The notes under the pieces are model-generated. The model had not been told where the DNA came from. It saw only the letters and a program-made list of their open reading frames with translations, and ran no database searches. A program made the translations under genes and the position numbers. This document shows positions 55,012 through 63,174 of a stretch of 64,000 bases of DNA, in pieces. Each line of letters starts with the position of its first letter. The first letter of the stretch is position 1. The DNA is from Niabella sp. (GTDB taxonomy: Bacteria; Bacteroidota; Bacteroidia; Chitinophagales; Chitinophagaceae): NCBI RefSeq assembly GCF_030150205.1, contig NZ_JASLGT010000001.1:62001-126000 (forward strand), written 5' to 3'.

Positions 55012-55101
55012 TCCGTTAACCGGTTGAAACGTTTACAGGGGCTGATAGCAAACAGCTTGTTAACTGACCAACGGATCAACTATCAACAAAAAAATTACAT
55101 C

Positions 55102-55755
55102 ATGATATCCAATTTAAAAGAAGATAAATGGTTAAATCCGCTTCGCTTTGATGGTGAAGGAGAAGAAGAAGAGCCCAAAGAGGCTACCGACAAACGGGAT
55201 GACCTGATGATGCTGAACAAACGCCTGGAACAGCTGTTCTTTGAAAAAAGAGCCGTGTATCTGTGGGGCGTTGTGGATGATAAAAGTGCCCGCGAAATCA
55301 CCACCAAGCTGCTGTTGCTGGATGCGGATAAACCCGGGGAAGAGATCAAATTTTACATCAATAGTCCCGGCGGTGTGGTTACCAGCGGGATGGTGATTTA
55401 TGATACCATGAAGATGATCAAAAGCCCGGTAAGCACCATTTGTATGGGTTTGGCGGCCTCGATGGGCAGTATCCTGTTAAGTGGCGGTGAAAAAGGGAAA
55501 CGGTATATCTATCCGCATGGAGAGGTAATGATCCACCAGCCTTCACTGGGTGGCTTTATCCGCGGCGTAAGCTCCGATCTGGAAATACAAGCCAAACAAA
55601 CTCAACGGGTTAAGATGATCGGCGCCCAGATCCTGGCAGAAAACTGCGGCAAAACCGTTGACGAAATCCTGCATGACTTTGACCGCGATTACTGGATGGA
55701 TGCGCAGGAAGCGATTGCCTATGGCATTGCAGACAAGGTTGTAACCCAGTTATAA
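55102..55755 (+). CDS. clpP: ATP-dependent Clp protease proteolytic subunit, copy 2
   Basis: 217 residues from Met 55102 (Met-Ile-Ser-Asn-Leu-Lys); an ATG at 55024 would add an unlikely 26 residues translated from the intergenic stretch. The triad is intact: Ser ~120 in GLAASMGS, His ~145 in MIHQPSLGG, Asp ~196 in FDRDYW. An acidic N-terminal segment (EGEEEEPKEA) distinguishes it from copy 1. The two copies differ clearly and may form a mixed ClpP1P2 barrel or separate ones. It is likely in one transcript with copy 1. Confidence 0.95.
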   Translation: MISNLKEDKWLNPLRFDGEGEEEEPKEATDKRDDLMMLNKRLEQLFFEKRAVYLWGVVDDKSAREITTKLLLLDADKPGEEIKFYINSPGGVVTSGMVIYDTMKMIKSPVSTICMGLAASMGSILLSGGEKGKRYIYPHGEVMIHQPSLGGFIRGVSSDLEIQAKQTQRVKMIGAQILAENCGKTVDEILHDFDRDYWMDAQEAIAYGIADKVVTQL

Positions 55756-55795
55756 GCGCATCCCGAAAAGTAATAATTATATCATAAAAAATGGA

Positions 55796-55823
55796 AAATC
55801 GCTGTATTCGCAGCGATTTTTTT
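55796..55823 (+). terminator. Rho-independent terminator after the second clpP
   Basis: AAATCGCTG (55796-55804) pairs with CAGCGATTT (55811-55819), 6-base loop, then T run. The T run overlaps the clpX -7 box. Confidence 0.85.
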
Positions 55824-55830
55824 AACTTTG
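55823..55830 (+). promoter_or_regulatory. -7 box of clpX overlapping the terminator tail
   Basis: TAACTTTG matches TAnnTTTG and lies 27 bases before the clpX start codon. Terminator and promoter are fused, so clpX can be transcribed separately from the two clpP genes. Confidence 0.55.
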
Positions 55831-55856
55831 CACATTAATTCTTTAATTACTGGACT

Positions 55857-57104
55857 ATGCCGGATAACGTGTTGAAATGTTCATTTTGCGGAAGAAACCG
55901 GGACGAGGTAGAAATACTGATCGCCGGGCAGGATGGGCATATTTGTGAAAACTGTGTGGAACATGCACAGGAAATTATTAACCAGGAGCTTCATTTCAGG
56001 GAAGATACCAAAACCGTCAGCGGCTTCAATCAATCGATCCGGAAGCCCGTGGAGATCAAAACCTTCCTGGACGACTATGTAATTGGCCAGAACGATGCCA
56101 AAAAAGTACTGGCAGTAGCCGTTTACAATCATTATAAACGATTGAAACAAAAGAACCGCGATCTTGATAATCATAATGATGTGGAGATCGAAAAAAGCAA
56201 TATCATCATGGTGGGTGAAACCGGAACCGGTAAAACCCTCCTGGCCCGGAGCATTGCTAAAATGCTGAATGTACCCTTTGCCATTGTAGATGCCACGGTG
56301 TTTACAGAAGCCGGTTATGTGGGCGAAGATGTGGAAAGCATCTTAACCCGTTTGCTGCAGGTATGCAACTATGATGTAGAAGCAGCAGAACGCGGTATCG
56401 TTTATATTGATGAGCTGGATAAAGTGGCCCGTAAAAGCGATAACCCCAGTATAACCCGCGATGTAAGCGGAGAGGGTGTGCAACAGGGGCTGCTGAAACT
56501 GCTGGAAGGCACGGATGTACTGGTGCCCCCGCAGGGCGGCCGTAAACATCCGGATCAGAAGCTGATAAAAGTAAATACCCAGAATATCCTCTTTATATGC
56601 GGCGGAGCCTTTGATGGTGTAGACAAGATCATCGCACGCCGGGTACAAACCAATACCATCGGTTTTAATGTAGATAAAGATGAGCAGGAAGACATGAAGA
56701 AGAACCTCCTGCGCTTTGTAAACGCCCAGGATCTGAAAACCTTTGGATTGATTCCGGAGCTGCTGGGTCGGTTGCCGGTAGTAACGCACCTGGATCCGCT
56801 GGATGCCAGCACCCTGCGGGCGATTCTTACCGAGCCGAAGAACGCGCTGATGAAACAGTATAAAAAGCTGTTTGAACTGGAGGGCATCGAGCTGGAGATA
56901 GAGCCGGCGGTACTGGATTTTATGGTAGATAAAGCTGTTGAGTACAAACTGGGCGCCCGTGGGCTGCGCAGCATCTGTGAAAGCATTTTAACCGATGCCA
57001 TGTATGAACTGCCTTCTACTTCAGAAACCCGTTTTACCCTTACCAGGGATTACGCACGGCGTAAATTTGAAAAGAGCAAAATGGGGCTGGTAAAGGCTGC
57101 CTAA
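55857..57104 (+). CDS. clpX: ATP-dependent Clp protease ATP-binding subunit ClpX
   Basis: 415 residues. The N-terminal zinc-binding domain has Cys pairs at ~9-12 (CSFC) and ~33-36 (CENC). The AAA+ core shows Walker A GETGTGKT near residue 120, Walker B IVYIDELDKV, and a sensor/C-domain with GARGLRSI. It unfolds substrates and feeds them to ClpP. Typical adjacency with clpP genes confirms the call. Confidence 0.98.
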   Translation: MPDNVLKCSFCGRNRDEVEILIAGQDGHICENCVEHAQEIINQELHFREDTKTVSGFNQSIRKPVEIKTFLDDYVIGQNDAKKVLAVAVYNHYKRLKQKNRDLDNHNDVEIEKSNIIMVGETGTGKTLLARSIAKMLNVPFAIVDATVFTEAGYVGEDVESILTRLLQVCNYDVEAAERGIVYIDELDKVARKSDNPSITRDVSGEGVQQGLLKLLEGTDVLVPPQGGRKHPDQKLIKVNTQNILFICGGAFDGVDKIIARRVQTNTIGFNVDKDEQEDMKKNLLRFVNAQDLKTFGLIPELLGRLPVVTHLDPLDASTLRAILTEPKNALMKQYKKLFELEGIELEIEPAVLDFMVDKAVEYKLGARGLRSICESILTDAMYELPSTSETRFTLTRDYARRKFEKSKMGLVKAA

Positions 57105-57155
57105 GATTTTTTACTTTTATCCGAGACACTATTTTTTAAACATCAAACGCTTTAT

Positions 57156-57302
57156 ATGCAGGAATTAATTGACAAACTAAAAGCAGAAGCACAGCTGAGC
57201 GATGAGCAGGCACAAAAGGCCATTGAAGCTGTAAAGAATTATATTATTGAGAAGTTCCCTATGTTTGAGGGTGCAGTGGCCAACCTCTTCGGACAAGGCT
57301 GA
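57156..57302 (+). CDS. 48-aa helical protein
   Basis: 48 residues: MQELIDKLKAEAQLSD, then EQAQKAIEAVKNYIIEKFPM, then FEGAVANLFGQG. The sequence is two amphipathic helices of the kind seen in small Bacteroidota proteins with a Lys-Phe-Pro turn, ending with a Gly tail. It has normal codon use and sits between clpX and its own terminator. No function is known. Because of its size it is easily overlooked. Confidence 0.65.
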   Translation: MQELIDKLKAEAQLSDEQAQKAIEAVKNYIIEKFPMFEGAVANLFGQG

Positions 57303-57326
57303 TTCCCCGGCATATCTTATATAATT

Positions 57327-57351
57327 AAAACAGGCTCCGGCCTGTTTTTTT
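57327..57351 (+). terminator. Rho-independent terminator after the 48-aa gene
   Basis: AAAACAGGC (57327-57335) pairs with GCCTGTTTT (57340-57348), 4-base loop TCCG, then T run. Confidence 0.9.
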
Positions 57352-57416
57352 ATTTCGGAGCTGGCGGTGAGCTATAACACCTCCCATATGAAGCAGCAGG
57401 CCCAGCAAACCAGTCC

Positions 57417-58469
57417 CTACCCGCCATAAAACCGGTAATTTTCTTTGGTAAGAATATCAATCGGCATAAACACCTGTTGTTCTACGGCTTCTCCTTTAAT
57501 CAGTTTATTGTAAAGGGCCATCACACCTCTGTATGCCTGCTCCCTTGGCTTTTGAGAAATGATGAAGTCGATGCCGCCGTTTTCGAGACAGGCAATATTT
57601 TTATCGATCAGATCAAAACCAATCAGCCGGATGTTTTTAATGCCGGCTTCTTCCAGGAACCGCGCCACATAAAACACCCTCGAGTTTGTTACAAAGATCA
57701 GGTCTACCCGCTGCACTTTTAAAACCGCCGTCAGCTCTTTCTTTATCGAGCTGTAATCTGTTCGCTGGATATCGGACTTTAAAATCTTTCCTTTTTTTCG
57801 CCCTTTGAAATATGCCCGGAATCCCTTTTCCTTTTCCAGCAAATGATAATAACTGTCAGGGCTCTTTGAAATGTTTACAATCAGGCAGGTGCTGCTTTCC
57901 TTAGAAATAAAATCCGCCAGCTGGCCGCCCAAAAATCCGCTCCGGTATAAATCCGGACCAATATAGCTCAGGCTATCCTGACCCGGCACATCGGAATTAA
58001 TGTATACAAAGGGAATCTTCCGTTCCGTAAGCTGCACTGAAAATGTTTCCGCATCGCCCTCAAAATGAGGTGCCATCAATACACCGTCTGCCTTGCTTTT
58101 CAGCACCCGCTTGGCCTGGTATACAAAACTCTGTTTGTCATTGAGGTCAAAAAAATATTTTTCAAGCGAAACACCAAACTGACCGATCTCTGCCTCTGCC
58201 TGGCTAACCCCATCCAGGGGCGCCTGCCAATATGATGTTTCTTTTGAAACCGCCGGTATTAAAATAGCCAGCTTTACCACTTTCCGCGATGCCAGCGTGC
58301 GGGCCAGGATATTGGGTTGGTAATTATATTTTTTAACGACCGCCTTAATCTTTTTTTCGGTAGCCAATGCCACTCCGGGCCGGTTATGCAATACCCGGTC
58401 TACTGTAGCAATAGATACATTCGTCATCCTTGCAATATCCTTAACACCTATGCGTGCGCCTGCCTTCAT
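57417..58469 (-). CDS. LacI-family transcriptional regulator
   Basis: 350 residues from Met-Lys-Ala-Gly-Ala; an ATG at 58514 lies upstream of the -7 box and adds a non-conserved stretch. The N-terminal HTH reads GVKDIARMTNVSIATVDRVLHNRPGVA (residues ~8-34), and the rest is a periplasmic-binding-like effector domain (YWQAPLDGVSQAEAEI, then DFIISQKPREQAYRG near the C-terminus). It represses or activates sugar-use genes in response to a small ligand. The neighbouring genes do not form a sugar operon, so targets may be distant. Among the window's own operators, the dyad at 18938-18963 does not match the usual LacI half-site. Confidence 0.88.
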   Translation of the reverse strand: MKAGARIGVKDIARMTNVSIATVDRVLHNRPGVALATEKKIKAVVKKYNYQPNILARTLASRKVVKLAILIPAVSKETSYWQAPLDGVSQAEAEIGQFGVSLEKYFFDLNDKQSFVYQAKRVLKSKADGVLMAPHFEGDAETFSVQLTERKIPFVYINSDVPGQDSLSYIGPDLYRSGFLGGQLADFISKESSTCLIVNISKSPDSYYHLLEKEKGFRAYFKGRKKGKILKSDIQRTDYSSIKKELTAVLKVQRVDLIFVTNSRVFYVARFLEEAGIKNIRLIGFDLIDKNIACLENGGIDFIISQKPREQAYRGVMALYNKLIKGEAVEQQVFMPIDILTKENYRFYGG

Positions 58470-58487
58470 TTGATTTGGTTTTACTAT

Positions 58488-58495
58488 CAAATATA
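58488..58495 (-). promoter_or_regulatory. -7 box of the LacI regulator
   Basis: The minus strand reads TATATTTG, a match to TAnnTTTG, 19 bases before the start at 58469. Confidence 0.5.
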
Positions 58496-58514
58496 ACGTT
58501 AATTTACAGGACAT

Positions 58515-58862
58515 GCGTGCCCGGAAACCAGTATTTACACCGGGGTATTCCCGGTTATTTTATGGATCAAAAACCTGTTTAAAAGCACCGGAACATGCCG
58601 GTCCGGTACGCATCAGCCGGCGGCGCAAAACCACGGCTGGTCAGCATTTGGGTACATCCGGTTTATATACCCCTTGCCCCGCCCTATGCGGACTGCATAA
58701 AATTTGCAGTTCTTTTTTCTTTTATATACCTTCCGGTAACGAAACATGATCCCCATGCGCGGTGCAGTGAGCTTTTTTGTAAAACTCCGGGCCGGATAAC
58801 GGTTCCGGCGAGTCGCAGGCTTTACCGATCCGTGCATCATCAAAACAAATATTCCTGCACCA
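58515..58862. other. Intergenic region between LacI regulator and DUF1801 gene
   Basis: About 350 bases, GC-rich and without conserved frames. No RNA gene, repeat unit or clear promoter box for the plus-strand gene is seen. Confidence 0.4.
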
Positions 58863-59483
58863 ATGGCTATACAAGACCCCCGGTTCGAAATTTATATCGC
58901 CCAGGCACAACCCTTTGCCCAGCCGGTTCTGGAGCATATCCGAACACTGGTACACCGGGCCTGTCCGGAAGTTGTGGAAACCATGAAATGGTCCTTCCCC
59001 CATTTTGACTACCACGGTAAAATTTTATGCAGCATGGCCGCCTTTAAGCAGCATGCCGTGCTCAACTTCTGGCTAAGTAATGACATCAAGGTATTAAAGC
59101 CCTACTTGGTACTGGAGGGCGAGGCAAAGTCTATGGGACAACTTGGCAAACTTACTTCTTTAAAAGACCTGCCGCCGGATAAGGTATTATTGCAGGCATT
59201 AAAAGAAACCATGAAGTTGATTGATGCGGGTGTGTCCCTCAAAAAAGCGCCCGCGAAGAAAGCAGTAGCATTACCGGTACCGGAGGTGTTAAAAAAAGCC
59301 CTGGCAAAAAACAAAACAGCGAAGGCCGTTTTCGAAAAGTTTCCGCCATCCCATCGGAAAGAATATATTCAATGGATCACAGAAGCCAAAACCGATGCCA
59401 CCCGTGAAAAGCGTGTAGCCACTGCACTCGAATGGCTCGCCGAAGGCAAGGGCCGTAACTGGAGGTATGAGCGGAAGCATTAA
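58863..59483 (+). CDS. DUF1801/YdeI-family protein
   Basis: 206 residues. Residues ~20-115 fit DUF1801 (LEHIRTLVHRACPEVVETMKW, FPHFDYHGKILCSMAAFK, LNFW). Residues ~140-200 form the YdeI/OmdA-like tail with LAKNKTAKAVFEKFPPSHRKEYIQWI, rich in Lys and Arg. Soluble and cytoplasmic. The family is often found as a stand-alone protein with links to stress or peptide resistance, but its mode of action is unknown. It stands alone here. Confidence 0.88.
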   Translation: MAIQDPRFEIYIAQAQPFAQPVLEHIRTLVHRACPEVVETMKWSFPHFDYHGKILCSMAAFKQHAVLNFWLSNDIKVLKPYLVLEGEAKSMGQLGKLTSLKDLPPDKVLLQALKETMKLIDAGVSLKKAPAKKAVALPVPEVLKKALAKNKTAKAVFEKFPPSHRKEYIQWITEAKTDATREKRVATALEWLAEGKGRNWRYERKH

Positions 59484-59728
59484 GAGCGCAGTACCCGGTT
59501 TAAAGGTTAAGTAGTGTTCCGGATGGGTATTTTCTTCGTTTACTGTAAATTCCAAATAACAAACCCTAAATAACAAATCTCAAATATCAAACCTCAAACG
59601 TCAAATTTCAAATCAGGAACGAAAGACCCAAAGCAGCAACCATGTTTCAGGATGCTACACGGATCCCCCAAAACTGAAAACTGATGACTGAAAACTGATG
59701 ACTGAAGACTGATAACTAAAGATCTACC
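59484..59728. repeat. Low-complexity iterated words between two genes
   Basis: Two classes of iterated words fill this gap. AACAAA/CAAATC-type words repeat at ~59553-59616, and ACTGAAAACTGATGACTGA words at ~59672-59712 have a period of about 7-15 bases. They are degenerate and non-coding. Such words are common between Bacteroidota genes; the biological role is unknown. Confidence 0.6.
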
Positions 59729-61468
59729 TCAGCGATCTTCAATCCGCACCCTCCGCAGTTCAAGTACATTCAACGCATTGGGCTGGTATCCTTTAATATT
59801 GGGCTGCAGCAGCTGGATCACTTTATCATACCAAAGCGGTACCACGGGCGCATCATTGATGGCGATCTGATCGGCCTTGCGGTATAGCACATACCGTAGC
59901 GAGTCATTGGTTTCTTTAATGGCCGCTTCAAAAGCTGCGTCAAATGCCGGGTTTTTATACCGGGTATAATTGGGGGGTGCCGGGTTTTTCGAATAAAATA
60001 CCGACAGGTAATTCTCCGCATCCGGATAATCGGCGATCCAGCCACCTCTGAAGAAAGCGGCCCGGGAATTGGCGGTCATCTCAAACAGCAGGGATTTTTG
60101 CACGACTTCCACCTGTATCTTCATGCCGATCTCCTCCAGTTGCTTGGCTATAAAATTGGCGAAATCAGCATAAATGGAAATCGTAAGCAGCCGGATCACG
60201 GGTAGCCCCTGTCCGTTTGGAAAGCCGGCCTCTTTTAGCAGGGCCATTGCTTTTATGGGGTCATAATGATATCCCCGTACGATTGAATCGTTAAAAGAAG
60301 GCAGTCCTTTGGGCACGAAACCCGATTCGGCAGGCGTTCCCAGTGAATTGCGCAGATAGAGGATCATTTTCCTGCGATCAAATCCATAATTGATCGCCTG
60401 CCGTACCTTCTTTAATCGGAGCGGCGAACGGATCACCAGCGGGTTCAGCGAATCTACAAGAATACCCAGGTATTCGATATTCAGATAAGGCTGGGTTTGA
60501 AGTACCAGCTTCCCCTCCCACTCTTTTTTAAGGGTGCCTCTTTTTGTAAGCACTTCATCTTTAAAACTGGGATCCAGCTCATTTACAAAATCAAGATTTC
60601 CCTGGCGCAGCAGCAGGAATTCGGTAGCCCGGCTGTCTTTAAAACTTACCTTAACGCCATCAATATAAGGCAGCCTGTTTCCCGCACTGTCTGTTTCAAA
60701 ATAACGGGGATTCTTTTTAAATACAAGGCCCTGGCCTTCTTCCCAGGCTACAAACTGGAAAGGGCCGGTTCCTACCGGATGACTTCTGAAATCCACTCCA
60801 AACTTTTCCACGGCTTCCCGCGCCACCACGGAACAATACTGCATGGAAAGAATGCCCAGTATGGGCTGGTAAGGCCGCATCAGCTTTAGCTGGAATACGG
60901 TATCATTGAGCGCTGTAAAGGGTTGCAGGCTATCAATCTTCCCGTTAAAGATCCATCCTCCGGGACTTGCTACCCTGGGATCAATAATCCGGTTCAGGCT
61001 AAAAACCACATCCGCCGCCACCATTTTTCTTCCCCGGGCATTTGGGAAAACCGGGTCGTCATGAAAAAACACATCATTCCTTAAATAAAAGGTATACGTC
61101 AGCTTATCATCAGAAATTTCCCAGTATTTTGCCAGCGAAGGCCGGATATTTAAACTATCATTGATCTCTACCAGGGTATTGAATAACTGGTGGGCCGGCC
61201 ACATGGTAGACTGGTTTTTGGCGAAAGCGGGATCCAGCGAAGCGATGCCGGCATATTCATTATACCGGAATACCTTCCTTTTATCACTGACCTTATCTTT
61301 GCAGCCTGCTGAAAAAATATACAGCAGCAGCAATAGCAATACCCTGCAGGATCTCAGGTTTTGTATGGTACGGCTTCCCCTTTTCACACGAAGCGGCGTT
61401 TGTAAAAAAAAAGCAACGCTGCGCACAAAAACAGGAGGCGTCCAATATAGTCGGTTCGTTTTCATCAT
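59729..61468 (-). CDS. ABC solute-binding lipoprotein, family 5 (peptide/nickel type)
   Basis: 579 residues. A long N-terminal arm of about 40 residues precedes a lipoprotein signal with IFSAGC. The family 5 fold follows: SLDPAFAKNQST, RPSLAKYWEISDDKLTYTFYLR, the characteristic HPVGTGPFQFVAWEEG at ~236-250, and C-terminal APVVPLWYDKVIQL. Family members bind oligopeptides, dipeptides, nickel or other solutes for an ABC importer. No permease gene is adjacent. The gene is divergent from the M1 peptidase with 35 bases between start codons, so the two may share control and both act on peptides. Confidence 0.9.
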   Translation of the reverse strand: MMKTNRLYWTPPVFVRSVAFFLQTPLRVKRGSRTIQNLRSCRVLLLLLLYIFSAGCKDKVSDKRKVFRYNEYAGIASLDPAFAKNQSTMWPAHQLFNTLVEINDSLNIRPSLAKYWEISDDKLTYTFYLRNDVFFHDDPVFPNARGRKMVAADVVFSLNRIIDPRVASPGGWIFNGKIDSLQPFTALNDTVFQLKLMRPYQPILGILSMQYCSVVAREAVEKFGVDFRSHPVGTGPFQFVAWEEGQGLVFKKNPRYFETDSAGNRLPYIDGVKVSFKDSRATEFLLLRQGNLDFVNELDPSFKDEVLTKRGTLKKEWEGKLVLQTQPYLNIEYLGILVDSLNPLVIRSPLRLKKVRQAINYGFDRRKMILYLRNSLGTPAESGFVPKGLPSFNDSIVRGYHYDPIKAMALLKEAGFPNGQGLPVIRLLTISIYADFANFIAKQLEEIGMKIQVEVVQKSLLFEMTANSRAAFFRGGWIADYPDAENYLSVFYSKNPAPPNYTRYKNPAFDAAFEAAIKETNDSLRYVLYRKADQIAINDAPVVPLWYDKVIQLLQPNIKGYQPNALNVLELRRVRIEDR

Positions 61469-61503
61469 GAACGTTTAAATTTACAATTCAAACCATTCCG
61501 GTA

Positions 61504-63165
61504 ATGATTTTTTTGAAAAATATTCTTAAAACGCTTTGTCTGGTATTGTTGGCTACAGGAAGCCTGCAGGCACAGCTGCTGAACCATGAAACTGTTTTTA
61601 CCCGTCAGGACAGCCTCCGGGGCGGGAATGGTGCGGGAAGGAACTGGTGGAATGTACTCCAATACGATATCCAGTTGCATGTAAACATTGAGGCAAGGGC
61701 CGTTAACGGGTACAATGATATCACTTATGCCGTTATTAAAGATTCGAAAGCGCCCCTGCAACTGGATTTGCAGGAGCCGATGCAGATCGAAAAAATAGAA
61801 GACAGGGATACCAAAAAAGCCATCTCTTTTGAGCGGGAAGGAGATGTGTTCTGGCTTCATATACCGCGCGATGCCGCCAACCGGAAAATCCGTACCATCC
61901 GCGTTTATTTCCGGGGAAATCCAATTGTGGCCAAAACTCCGCCATGGGATGGCGGCTGGATCTTTACAAAAGACGCCCAGGGCCGGCCCTGGGTCAGCAC
62001 CGCCACACAGGGCATTGGAGCCAGCACCTGGCTGCCCTGTAAAGACCAGCAGGCAGACGAACCCGACCGGGGCATTACGATTACCATTCATGTACCGGAT
62101 AGTCTGGTTGCAGTAAGCAATGGCCGGTTAACTTCAAAAACACCCAACCAGGATGGCACCACGGCCTGGAAATGGACGGTAACCCAACCCATCAACACCT
62201 ACCTGATTACACCCTATATTGGACATTATGTAAATTTCAACGACACCCTGCAGGGAGAAAAAGGGAAACTGGACATCGGTTACTGGGTGCTGGACTATAA
62301 CCTGGAAAAAGCAAAAGAACATTTTAAGATCGTAAAGCCCATGCTCCGTTGTTTTGAGCACTGGATGGGACCCTACCCTTTTTATGAAGACAGTTACAAA
62401 CTGGTAGATGCCCCCCACCTGGGTATGGAGCACCAAAGCGGTGTGGCCTATGGTAATAAATATATGAACGGATACCTGGGCAAAGACCGGTCCGGTACCG
62501 GCTGGGGCAACGACTGGGATTTTATTATTGTACATGAAAGCGGACACGAATGGTTTGCTAATAATATCACCACAAAGGATATTGCCGATATGTGGGTGCA
62601 TGAAGCGTTTACTACCTATACCGAAACCCTTTTTGTACAATGCCGGCATGGTCTGAAAGCAGCAAATGAATATGTTATCGGACAACGGAAGATCATCCGG
62701 AACAACGAGCCTATCATTGGCCCCTATGGAGTAAACAAAGAAGGCAGCAGCGATATGTATGATAAAGGCGCCAGTATGATCCATACCATCCGCCAGATCA
62801 TCAACAACGATCAAACATTCCGCGAATTGCTGCGGAGCCTTAACCGCGACTTTTATCATCAAACCGTAACAGGCCAACAAATAGAGCACTACATCATCCG
62901 CAGAACAGGTAAACCCCTGCAAAAAATATTTGATCAGTACCTCCGCACCACCAGGGTGCCGGTACTCACATATACGATCAGTGGCAGTAAGGTCCGATAC
63001 AAGTGGACCAACTGTGTGCCCGGTTTCGATATGCCGGTACAGTTGGCCGGCGGACAATGGCTGAAGCCCAAAGAACAGTACCAGGAAGCACCGTTAAACA
63101 TCCTGACAGATGGGGTGCTTTTAGTAAATCCCAATTTCTATATCCAGGTAGCACAGGCTTCTTAA
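61504..63165 (+). CDS. M1-family zinc metallopeptidase
   Basis: 553 residues. The signal peptide (~1-24) ends Leu-Gln-Ala-Gln. The zinc motif HESGH lies at ~344-348 with the distal Glu ~367 (WVHEAF), 19 residues after the second His as in M1. A GMEHQ segment at ~306 replaces the GAMEN motif of classical aminopeptidases. The protein is shorter than typical M1 enzymes, lacking most of the C-terminal helical domain. It probably trims peptides in the periplasm. It is divergent from the family 5 solute-binding gene. Confidence 0.92.
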   Translation: MIFLKNILKTLCLVLLATGSLQAQLLNHETVFTRQDSLRGGNGAGRNWWNVLQYDIQLHVNIEARAVNGYNDITYAVIKDSKAPLQLDLQEPMQIEKIEDRDTKKAISFEREGDVFWLHIPRDAANRKIRTIRVYFRGNPIVAKTPPWDGGWIFTKDAQGRPWVSTATQGIGASTWLPCKDQQADEPDRGITITIHVPDSLVAVSNGRLTSKTPNQDGTTAWKWTVTQPINTYLITPYIGHYVNFNDTLQGEKGKLDIGYWVLDYNLEKAKEHFKIVKPMLRCFEHWMGPYPFYEDSYKLVDAPHLGMEHQSGVAYGNKYMNGYLGKDRSGTGWGNDWDFIIVHESGHEWFANNITTKDIADMWVHEAFTTYTETLFVQCRHGLKAANEYVIGQRKIIRNNEPIIGPYGVNKEGSSDMYDKGASMIHTIRQIINNDQTFRELLRSLNRDFYHQTVTGQQIEHYIIRRTGKPLQKIFDQYLRTTRVPVLTYTISGSKVRYKWTNCVPGFDMPVQLAGGQWLKPKEQYQEAPLNILTDGVLLVNPNFYIQVAQAS

Positions 63166-63174
63166 TTTTTTTCA

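Noticed and set aside
55024..55101. Upstream start for the second clpP
   Set aside because: The added 26 residues read as translated intergenic DNA and the known N-terminal pattern begins at 55102.
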